Shown here: piece by piece, positions 11,005 to 23,300 of the stretch
Position numbering within the stretch: the first letter of the stretch is position 1
Layout of the letters: each line of letters begins with the position of its first letter
Position numbers and translations under genes: made by a program
The notes under the pieces: generated by a model
What the model was told of the DNA's origin: nothing
Seen by the model: only the letters and a program-made list of their open reading frames with translations
The model's database searches: none
NCBI GenBank assembly: GCA_916700875.1
Contig: CAKAKS010000072.1
Location: 38,768,614-38,832,613, forward strand
Direction of reading: 5' to 3'
Length of the DNA: 64,000 nt
Source of the DNA: Sebastes aleutianus
Taxonomy: Eukaryota > Chordata > Actinopteri > Perciformes > Sebastidae

Positions 11005-14000
11005 TCAGGAAAATGTGTAGATTTCTGTCAAATAAGGTAACACAGACCCATTGCCTTTACTGTACGTGGACCGATCATGCTTACTGTCATACGCAGTCAT
11101 CCCCCAAAGCCCCATTCTGAGCCAGGACAAACCCTGATACATCTTCTTTATTCCTGACTTACTCTCATTGTCCTGTGTCGTGTGGACAGTTTGCTCAGAT
11201 TCTGCCCTCCGGCCCAGTTTAAATGGCTTCCTACTTCTCCGTTTGGGTGATTTAATGATGACGTCACAGTTGTCCTCATTCTCATCCGTCTTGTTGGTTT
11301 CTCTTAGTAAAGAGCTCGAACCGCCTGCCAGGTTGACATCCAAAGTTTCCTTACTGGATTGTTTCTTCCTGGAAAATTTCTGCATCCACTTGGCTTTCCC
11401 CTTCTTGTCCTGCGTGACTCTGTTGGGCCTCCTAAAGATTTCGCCAGGGTCTTCTGAGGGCAGCGGACTCCGTTCCACTCTCTCACTGGTGGTCACTCGT
11501 GGCCTATCCGGGTCCATCTCCTCAGCAACCTCAGCCAGAACTGACCCTCTCTTGGGTCCGGGCTCCTGCAGAGACCCTGTCGGACGTTGGATTTGGACGT
11601 CCCCGAACACCAGTGAGTATTTTGGGTTGTAGTATTTGTGTGCAGGCACCTGGATAGCCGCGTTCCGTGAATCCCCTAAGCTGACCTGGAAGCGGGATGT
11701 GGTCGCCGGTAGAGGCGGGCGTTTGGGGCCCACTTTGGAGCGTAATGTCGCGGTCGCGTTAGCAGCAGGTGGGCTGACGTGGAACTCCTTGTAGAGGTCC
11801 AGCTTCTCAGAGATGGCGTAAAGCTCACGGAAGTCCCGGTCAAAGAAGTCAACCACCTGCCCCGTCATCACAGTGATCATGTTCCGGTCCATACGAGACG
11901 TACACCAGGAGAAACTGGGACAGAAGAGACACGTTTGACGTTAGAATTACAGCAAACATCAAATCATTACATATAAAAAAGTGCAACAAGCAAGCATCAA
12001 ACACCAAGAGAGAGTTTCAAGCATAAAGCATTAAAGGATAATTCCAGTTTGTTACAACTTGGGTCTTATTTTTGTAGCTTTGACCATTGTTTTTATGGTA
12101 ATTGTTTGCAGTATATCTATCTAGCCATGCAAGTGGATGTCAGTTCGGATAGATTATCATGTCATTTTGTGCAGACATTCATGATCCCTAGGGGATGAAT
12201 CCGACTGACTTTGGTGATCCTCTGACATTTAATCTAATCGTGTCGATGGATGAAAGCAGTTTAGATTATATTTGCATAATGTATTTTTATTTTATTTTGC
12301 TAAGATTATGATATTTACACAGGTAAGAGCCATATATAGCATTAGGAAAATTGGTTAGCTAGGGCGTTCGCCAACGTTAGTTGCCCAATTCGTCTGTCTA
12401 AAGAATGTCATTTTAGTGTCCGATTGTTCGGAAGATATGTAGCTTGTAGAAAATGGGTCCAATATTTACTTTGGTGACTATGAGGCGGAAGAATCGGTCA
12501 TAATCTGTGTTCACGTTCACTTCTCCCACTGGAGTTAATAGACTGATACAAGAAACTGACTCTCGGTGCACCGTCTCCTTTCTGAACTGTCTCTGCTGAG
12601 ATAGTGTACAGATCATTAACATTACACCAACTAAACGTCGGCAACATCTTTCAATACTTACACAAGGTGTTGCCAAATACAAACATTTTCAAATCCTGCA
12701 CATATACGGAGCTTCAATTTAATTAAATGATTAAGTTACTGTGCACACTTGAAAAAGAATTAACAGCACATGCAATGCAAACATACATTCTCTTCACAAG
12801 TACTGGAAACAAATGCTGTATAAAATGGTTAAGTAGAAAGCGTGCACTGACTGTACACACAGTCAGACCTCACCTGTACGAGCCGAACACCACTTTGTCC
12901 CCGTCTACCATCATGTACTTGTTGCAGAGTGAACCAGGCAGTCTGCCGAAGGACATACCGAAGCCAACTCCCTGAATTGTCCTGGTTCGGATGTTCTGCA
13001 GCCACAGAGGGTCACAGTCAGACCAAACAACACAGCCAGCAGTGTCAGCATTGTACCAAAGTTGCAAAGTTGTATTTTAAATATGACTTGTTAGTACGCC
13101 TCTGGATCCCCCAGTCAGAGCTGGTTAATGTGGCCCGGGAAAGGGAAGTTCGGGGTCCCCTGCTGGAGCTGTTGCCCCCCCGCGACCCGACCCCGGATAA
13201 CATTTGATCATATGCAACGTGTCCAGGGTCATTCTGTTGCTACCTGTCTGCGCCACATTACATCTCTTATGTAAAAGTGACGTCTCACCCTTAAGTGCTG
13301 TGAGCCAATCTGCAGCCTGGAGCAGATGTCCAGGAAGTGTGGCACACCTTGGTCATCCAACAAGATGTAAACGGGCACGGAGCGACGACTGGCTGCGTCC
13401 ATCAGGTCCTGCAGGATCTGGACGTCCGTGAGTAAGTCCATCACGATCGCTATCACCTGCAAGAGAGGAGGGATAGTATCAAAGTATTTTAAAGGCAACA
13501 ACAATTCATGATACAGTGCATGATGTTGCAGCTTTCATGATATCAGATTTTCACTAGAAAATGGGTGAGATGGGTGGGCGTCTTTAGCCGTAAGACGTGA
13601 TAGGCATTGGTTTTTATTTATTTGTAAAGCCCTTAATGGCAACTTGCCGTCATACATCATGTACTTATTAAATTACTCAACTCGTTCGTGATTGGCTAAA
13701 GCTTGAAGTCCCGCACACAAACATTAAATTTGGGGGAAACTGCTTTTGGTGTTTGTGCTGCAAAAACTTGGAACAGTTTAAAAAACACATTCAAATTAAA
13801 CATATTCGTACCTCTAAGTGATTTTAAATCCATGATTACAAACTACGCCGCTCTTTAACTGTTTTTAACATTGTTCTGTTGTCGTCTGGCTGATTGCTTC
13901 TTGTGATTCGTTAATTATGTTCTGTGTATATTTATATTTATTCTGTTTTATTGTACTCTCGACATCACTGAACATGAGGGCATGCCCTCAATGGTTCCTC

Positions 14001-14317
14001 CAGATTTAAATAAAGGTTGAATGAATGAATGAATTTAACTTTGTTTGTTTATTGTATGTTTTGTCTCTTTTTTTTCGCAAATGAATTACACTCAAAATAT
14101 GAGTGTGTAAGAGGCATTGGATTATGTACACAATATTATCATATGTGTATTATTAACCTGATATCAATATATTTTTTATACTTTATTTTCTCCCTTTTTT
14201 TTAAACCAATTTTTACATAGTTGAGCTTAGAAACAAACACAATAAGTACACTAGAGAAAAACAACATCAGCATTCAAAATTGAAATAAAATTAAAAACAA
14301 AATAATAGAATAAAAAC

Positions 14318-14367
<50 letters not shown>

Positions 14368-17300
14368 AAAGAGAAAAAAGTAATAATAATAACAATAATA
14401 ATAAATTAAATAAACAAATAAATTAATAAAATTACCAATATCATTTACATGGGCACACACATGCGTCCGCCTTCACATGTACGGTCACTTCCAGGCACAT
14501 GTATATGTGCATGCGTGCTAACCCATGTGTACCTATGTAGCTATATTTTTCCTTCTGTCAGAATCCATCTCTTCTCAAAAACATCCTCCATATTCCTTAT
14601 TTTGTGAGTTCCTTTTTTCCATAACTTTTACTTCTTGAATCAAACTTTTCCATTTTATAAAATCTGGGGGTTTAGTTTTTTTCCATCGTTTTCATCGATC
14701 AATATCAATATTTTAAATATCACGTTTATCGTCAACACCAGTATATTGCAGCAAACCTATTGCAGCCCTATGCTTAAATTGTTGAAATTCATTTTTTTCC
14801 CTCATAAATCTGCACTCAATACCTCATGATGACAAAGCTAAAACAGGATTTTAGAGATTTTTGCAAATTTATTAAAAATAAATAAAATATATTATAAGTA
14901 TTCAGAACTTTTTGCAGTGTGACTTTGAAATGTAGCTCAGGTGACTCGCATTTCTCCTGATCATCTCCGAGGTGTTTCTGATTGGAGTCCACCTGTGGTT
15001 AATTCAGTTGATTGGACATGTGTCTCACACACCTGTCTATATAAGGTTCAGAGACACAGATGTGTCGAGGCACAGAGCTGAGACAAGCTACAAAAACTAT
15101 TCTGCTGCAACATAGGGTGGATTTATATGTTGTTAATTGTGAAATTTCCTTATTGTCAGTTTTTTATAATACTGAAGAAAAACACGTTGTAATCACTAAA
15201 AAAGCCTGAATCTCAGCTCAGACATGCTGCTCCGTTTTCATCAGAATGTCTTATTAGACAGTTAAGAAAGAAACCAGCAGGTGCAGCTAATCTGTCTGAC
15301 TGAAGCAGTTTGAGACCCAGTGGTATATCTTCACCCTGAGTTCACAGTCAGGCCACACGAAAGAGTCTGAGCAACAGGAGAAAGCACTCTGTGTTATTAT
15401 CCCTCCGCTGTGCTCCAGTCCGGCTGACAGATCATAGAGATAAAGCTTTACAACGACAACAATAACAGCAGATTTAGGACTTAAATCTGTCTTCAGAAAT
15501 GCTTCAACACAGCTTGTTCCTCTGCCAGAGCGCTGGGATTAGTAGACGTTTGCACTTTGCTTTTACCAAATAAAGGAATTTCCTGAGAGCCAGTAGTTGT
15601 GTGTGTAGGCAAAACCAAACAGATTACATTGACTTTTCCTGCATTTAACTGTAAAAACTAAATGCTGAAAATGATTGTAAATCAACATATTGGAGTGCAA
15701 CGGTTAAAACCACTGTGTCCGACTGTGCTGTGTTAAATGGTTTTGTTGCTATTTTGTTATCATGCACCACAGATTGATGAATGTCAGGAAGAAGGTCAAC
15801 TGTTTAAACAAGTGTTAGTCTCTAGTCCCATTAAGTCCCATTCACTTTCAAGAATCTAAACCAAGTCCAGTTGCTGCTGATTTAACCCATACTCGGATAC
15901 CATGACCTGGATGACTGAGAACCCTCACAAACATATCTATTCCCATTAACGACCCCTAGAGGCTGTAATGTTCATTACACCCAACAATATAAAAGTGGTG
16001 AAATAAACAACATACTAATCTGATCATTGTTATTATTAGCCTTACCAGTGGTGTAGATGATGCCAATTTCAGACCACGTTATTTAAACCCTATAATGGCC
16101 CAACCCAAAGAGTGTGTTCCAATCCACGTACTTCCAGAAGTACACTTCAATGTAGTGCACTTTGTGCACTCTGTACTCACTTGAGTAGTGCTCACTTGGG
16201 GTAGGATCGTCTCAAATTGAATACTCTGCGGCGCACTGACCGGAAATGACGATCGCAACATTTGACCGCGGCTCGCTACCTGGCAAAAATATCTTCTGAA
16301 AAAAAATGAAAGCAGAGTGGAAATAACGCTTCCAACGTCGTCGCCTACGATGTGTCCTCCTGTTGGCTGAAAATGCACCGGTATGTTTACGTATTGTATT
16401 GTTTTATTCTGTTATCTACGTATGTATTAAATCAAATGTACCACAACAACTGTGGATGCAGTGTTATCCTCTGCACACATATGCAAGTTGCATACAAAAC
16501 TATTAGTTAGGTTAGTCTGACTCAGGCATGAGAGTGAACTGCCTGCCCAGTCGAACAGCAGAAATAGTCACGAAATGCACAAAATTTAATGTTTTGATTT
16601 GTATACACAAATTTAAGATTGTATGTAAGATGATGACTGCCCTGAAAACTACGCTTCTGATTCTGTGGATTATTGGCCTCCGTGGACAATGTTTGTCGGT
16701 GCAATTTTCAACCGCACACCTGAGTGGCAACATGGACAGGTGTGGCGAGGAGCCGTGCCTCGCACGCTCGTACAGTCGAGAGACTTTGCTGGAGCTACAA
16801 CCCGAGCTGACACGGGAGATGACATCAAGCCACGTCTACCATTTGATGCTGGATAACATCCCTCAGGAGCTGATCATAACGAATAGGAAAAAGAAACGAG
16901 GAAAAAGAGGGGGTATTCGGAACCGACTACGGCGGAGATTCAATCGGCCACCTCTTCCGTCTATTGTTCTTACAAACCTGCGCTCGCTGAGCAATAAAGT
17001 GGATGCGATACGGACATACACAAGGTACTGTAACGAATTTCGTGAGGCATCATTGTTATGCTTCACGGAAAGCTGGCTACAAGCTACAATGCCCGACTCT
17101 CTCTTTGAAGTCCCAGGATTCACCCTTGTGCGGGCAGACAGGGATGTGGACTCTGGAAAAACTCGGGGAGGCGGTATTTGCGCGTACATAAATGATCTAT
17201 GGTGCAGATCGCACTCAGTTAAATATAAGATCTGTGATCCCAATGTAGAAATTCTCGGCATGACGTTACGACCTTTTTATTTACCTAAAGAGTTTGGATG

Positions 17301-20300
17301 TATACTGCTGTTTGTTGTGTACGCGCCTCCCAGCGGCAAAGCGTCACAGGCGGCCAGCACCATAGCTAACTGTGTTCATGAGCTACAACTCAGCCACCCC
17401 GATGCACCGGCTATAGTGGTGGGGGACTTGAACCAGTGCCACTTGGAGACTGTGTTACCTGGGTTCGAACAGTATGTTAAGGACCAGACAAGAAAAGACA
17501 ATATCCTGGACAAGTGTTTTGTAAACGTTAAAGGTGCCTATGTTTCCAAGTGTAGGCCACCCATATTAAATTCCGATCATAACGTTGTGCACATGATCCC
17601 AGTGTACAAGACCAAACTCAAGCAAAGTAAACCTGAAAAGAAAGTGATAAGGACATGGACAAATGAAAGTAGGGAGCAACTGAAAGCCTGTTTTGATTGG
17701 ACAAATTGGGAAATCTTTCAGGAGGGATCACTAGAAGAAATGACTACTGTTACAAATGATTATATAAATTTTTGTGTACAGCTGGTTGTCCCCACAAAGG
17801 AGATTAAAATCTATCCAAATAATAAATCATATGTGACCAGGGACATAATACAAGTAATAAATACAAGGAAAGTGGCTTTCAAAAACAAAGATTATGGAGC
17901 ACTTAAACAGACAGGAAAAGAGCTCAAAATCAAATTGAGGAAAGCAAAACTGGCACACAGACAGCTTCTGGAGGATGCCTTTAAAGCTAATAACTCTAAA
18001 AAGGTGTGGGATACCATGAAATCTATGACAGGAATGTCATCTCCAACTAAACCTATTGTGACAGATAATGAATTTTGCTTTGCCAACGACCTAAACACTT
18101 TCTTTACCAGATTTGAATCACTAGATAATTCTGATAAGTGCACTGAAATACTTAAAACTATTATACCAACTACCTCAGACAGAATTGTCATCACTGTCGA
18201 AGATGTTAGGAAAAGTTTTCGGTGTACAAATTCCAAGAAAGCTGCTGGACCGGATGAATGCAGCGCTTTCCTTCTGAAGAACTTTGCAACCGAGCTGGCA
18301 CCAGTGTGGCAACCAGTCTTTCAGGCTTCTGTAGACACGCACACTGTACCTCTGTCATGGAAAACTGCGCACATAAAACCTTTACCCAAAATACCATGTC
18401 CTAAAGAACACAAGGATTTTAGACCAATAGCCCTTACCTCAGTGATTATGAAATCTCTAGAAAGAATTCTGCTCCAATATCTTGTCAGTACAACAAAAGA
18501 CAAACTTGATCCATATCAATTTGCATATAAGCAGGGTTGTGGTACAGAAGACGCTGTTGCCACTCTGGTTCATATTATTACGAAACATTTAGACAAACCA
18601 AAAACCTATGCAAGAGCCCTTTTTCTAGACTTTTCATCAGCCTTCAATACAATACAGACAGACATCTTGGTGTCAAAAATGGTCCAGCGGGAACTGAATC
18701 CCTATTTGATACACTGGTATGCCTCCTTTCTCACTAACAGAGTTCAAATTGTAAAAATAAATAAAACCCTTTCCACTGCCATCACGACCAACGTCGGGGC
18801 CCCTCAGGGTTGCGTGAGTTCAGCGATGCTTTTCACCTTTTACACCGATGACTGTCGTACAAATACACCAAATCAATACATCCTAAAGTATTCTGATGAT
18901 ACGGCTATAATATCCCTGTTAAGTCACTCGGACAACCCTGAGCTGCACCAACATGGCGTGAACAAAATGGTCGAGTGGAGTGACAGTAATGCTCTTCAGA
19001 TTAACACAAAGAAAACGGAAGAAATTGTATTTGGTTCACCATCTGATTCTCATAGAGTTCCTATTGTTATTCATAACGAAAAAATCCTGCAGGTATTTTC
19101 ATATAAATATTTGGGAGTAATGATTGATCATCTGTTATCTTGGAAAGACCACATTGAATTTGTCTGTAAAAAGACAAAACAAAGAATTTACTTTCTCCGC
19201 CGCCTCAGGTCTTTTGGGGCGAGTAAACAAATTCTTCTATTGTTTTTTACTTCTGTGATTATGAGTGTCCTGCAGTATTGTTATACTACATGGTACAAGA
19301 ATTTGTCAACTACTTTAAAGTCAAAACTGCTCCAACAAATGAAAATCTGCTCAAAGATTGTTGGTCAACCCCTTGAGAAACTCTATGAATCAGCCTATCA
19401 TAATAACATCTTAAGGCTAGCTAACAACATCGTCTCTAACCCCAATCATGTTTTGAACAGTGAATATCAACTGTTACCATCGAATCGGAGATACAGGGTT
19501 CCACGATTTAATAAGGTTAGACTGAAGCATTCTTTTTTGCATCAGTCAATCCTTAAACTAAATATGGAGCCTAATCCCAGATCAAATGTGCGTTAAAGGG
19601 CCCTGAATATTGTCTTCTGTGATTGTAATGTTTAAATGTTTGCATCCTTGTTTATTGTCTTTGTCCTTTCTGTGATGTTGCAAACGGAGCTGCTGTTATG
19701 CAAAACAAATTCCAGACCTGTCTGACAATAAAGTATAAAGTATAAAGTATAAGTATAATCCACATAATTGTGAACCAGAAAGTTTAGAGAGCTGCCAACG
19801 CTGCCTAGGGAAGAGGTCACGATGGATGGGTGTGGGTCAAAACACACTGGATTTTCCCCAAGGAGACCGGCGTTCGTGTCCCGTGTGAAACCAGAAGTCA
19901 AAGTTGATTTGTTTGTCACGTTACTTCCGTACTTAAGTTACACCACTTACAGTGTTATATTAACCCAAACCACCATCTTTTCCTAGGAACGCTCTCTCAA
20001 TGAAATGACCTGTGATTGGTCAAAGTCCCCCGTCACAGGCTAGATTTAGTAAAGCCTGAAAACAGAGCCATGAGGAGGAGCAGAAGTCTAGTTATCTCTC
20101 AGAACACTTGAATTACAATATGCTGAAAGGTTATTATGAAATCTTTGCCCAATGATGCCAAAAATATATACTGCCTACTGCCACTTTAAGAGAAGGAAAA
20201 AAGGGAGACATAAACATAACATGTAGGGACATGTTCAGTCCAAGCAGAGGATGAAGGTTTATGAAATGTATGTGACTCCACTCTTCCACTGTTCCCTGAA

Positions 20301-23300
20301 ATGGAAAGTCATGGAAAAAAATGTTTCTTTAAATTTGCAACAAATGTTCCTTTCTGTTGGGCAGAAGAGGCCTTTTGTTTCCACTCGGTGTGTCACTGCT
20401 GAGTGGACTAATGACGGGGTAACAGAACAGATACAAGCTGAGACGTGTGGACAGTAGACGCAAAAAGATGAATATGTTGGTGCCTGGAGAACTGGTTGCT
20501 CTACATATGTTATCTCGAGCGTGTGTGTGTGTGTGTGTGTTTCTTATAATATTCTAAAAATAGCTTGTTGCGTTTCTGATAAGTGTCAACAAATCTGTTG
20601 GTTACATTCCACAGATGCACACCAGACTAAATCACCTACTTTGTATTTATCTGACAACTTTGGGAAACACCCTAAAAAGATAGAAAACTAGTTATAATAT
20701 GAAGTTAAGTGTGAGAGCTGTGCTGACAGCTTTAATTCCTGCCTTATCTATAGGAAAATATTAGAAGAGGAAGTGAACTAATAAACAAAACACACTCACG
20801 CTAATGTATCGGCTATACCTGCTGCACATGACAAGGTAATAACTGGAAGGTGGAACAACCAGGAAGCAAGCATGATGTGTATTGAGCGTACTGTAATCAA
20901 CTTAATCTTAATCAAAAGCATACAAGCAGGGAAAAAGAGCAGTCTTTCAAAGGGCTGGCGATGTTATTGTTTCACCACTTGTAATATGCTTCTTTGGAAC
21001 CAGGAAGAAGAACGTGCAAAAGAAGTTTTAGAAAAGTGTGTGGGGTGTGTCTAAAGGAAATTTAAGGGGAATCCATAGATGAGTTACATCATTTATAAAT
21101 GACCCAGTTTGTTAAAGAGGCATAGTGAGGTTGTTACTGTGAGCAGGAGGAACAGATGACTCAGCGGAGCTCCGGCAGTCTATGAGTAAACATTACGATG
21201 GGCAACTCAAACACACACAGAGATCCACTTCAGGCTCTGGGTTACTGTGTGAGGACGTATTAATCACTCAAACATTCATTCACCACACCTTCATTCAGTT
21301 GCATAAGACAATATTCTCTGTAGGGCCCGAGCACCGACAACGTCCGGCCAGCGAAGGCCCTATTGAAACTGTATTGTTTCTTCTTTTTCTTCCAAATGAA
21401 TCGCCTTTTTGACGACCTTAACATGCTCAAAAAGTTGTAAAACTTGACACACCTATCAGACGTGGTGAAACATTTTATATTTTAAGGGTCTCGGGCTTGG
21501 CTGTTGCAAAATGACTCGCTAGTGACCCATATAAGGTTGGAAAAATTGAGCCCCTCGCTCCGGTTTCACCTACATGTATGACATTTGGCAGACAGGTGTA
21601 ACCTGTGGAGACGCACAAAAAAGCCTCTTGGAGGTATGCCCAAAACTCAATAGGAAGTCATTGCGCTCATCAGAGTTCTGGGTTCATCGTGCCTGGCCGC
21701 GTCAGTCTGCGTCCCGTCAGTACCCCCGACGCGCGGGAAGGTGCGAGGGCCTGTTCATCGCTGCTCGCAGCTTTGATTTTTTTTTTTATGAAACTATGCC
21801 AAAAAAGAACTGCTTCCAGCTACTCAAATGTTTACATTTGCTGGCAATAAAAGTAAATTAAGTGATGTTGTTTTTATCTAATTTATTATTTCTGCCTCAA
21901 CAGCATGTTAATGTTTCCAGATAATAACATATCCATTTGGCTAATGCATGTGGTTATACTGACAGTAGTGTACATAATATGTGTGTTATGAATGCGGGCC
22001 AGAGGAAATTACAGGATTCAAGCATGTAATAAAAGCATAATAACTTCCTGTTGAGTTATAACTCTCACTACTGCTACTACTACCTCTTGGTTTTGTCTTG
22101 TGTTAATTAGGTATTAAAGGGACTGTTTGTAACTTTTTACACGTATAAATCTATCGGGTCGGTGTCCCATGCGCGTTCGCACGTGGATACGCTGTTCAGA
22201 CTGCTGCGCTGCCTGCCTTCACTCACACAACGCGCACGTTCTCGCTCCACCTCACGATCATGCGCGCACACTACACACTGCAGGAGAACTAGTAGCTCTG
22301 AGAATATCTATTGAATGGACGTTTGTGCAGAAATAACTGCTGCAGCTCCTCCAGACCAACAGAGGTTTCCCATGTCTTGTGAAGTGACGGGGCTCCGCAG
22401 CTAGAAACGTTGTCGTCTCCGACCAGGTGCCGGTGTCTCCCTGTTTACTCTGGCCGCGGTCGGAGACGATAACGTTACTCGCTGCGGAGCCCCGTCACTT
22501 CAGCCCCGGAGGCTGAAGTGACGGGGCTGAAGCAGGAAAAGCCAACACTAGGATCAGCATTGATTCATGGAGAGACCTTTGTCTGGTCAGCTAACATTAC
22601 TTCCAAGCAGCTGAAATATAGAGTGATATTGTTGTTTTAGTTGATGTGTGTCGTCTCACTGTTTTGAGCGATGCTCGTTCATGTCTATGTAGAGCGAGCA
22701 AGCACAACCCCGACGCTGACTTTCGTTGACTTAACGGCCACAGGTGTCGCTGTTAACAAGCATTTCTGAAAGTTACAAACAGTCCCTTTAACTGAGATTT
22801 GTGTTGTATTGTTGTTTGGGATTTTGCCCATAATTACCATTTTAAGCAAATAACAGGCTTCTCTCGGCTATAATACAATGTGGGGGTTTAAAAAGTTGGA
22901 GTGTATCATGATAATATAAATATATATATCCAAATGCTCTGTAGTTCTGTCTTAATGCGTCCTCGTCCTCACCTTGCTGGCCTCCTGGATGAGGCGCCTC
23001 ACCACCTCCTTGATGTGGGGTCCGTTTTCTTTGGGCGGGTGTGTGTGAACAGCCACCCGGGTCACCCCTCTGAAGAACCCCCCGCTGGGCCAGCCGATAT
23101 CCAGCGGTGGCACCTCTGTGTCCGACATCTGGGGCCAGTAGGTGGAGTGGAGCCCTGAGTCCGCTCTGCTCCTGCTGCTGCTGGCGGCATCCTCCGAGTC
23201 GTCGTACTTCTTGAAAGTGTTCAGCACCAGTTTGACCTCTCTGGCCGACAGGAAGTCCTTCATGTTGTCATCTTTCAGCCTCGTCTTGAAGGCTCCGTCT

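Noticed and set aside
11168..11632. 154-codon + frame
   Set aside because: Antisense shadow of fam83f exon 4.
16863..17261. 132-codon minus frame
   Set aside because: Antisense shadow of the LINE endonuclease.
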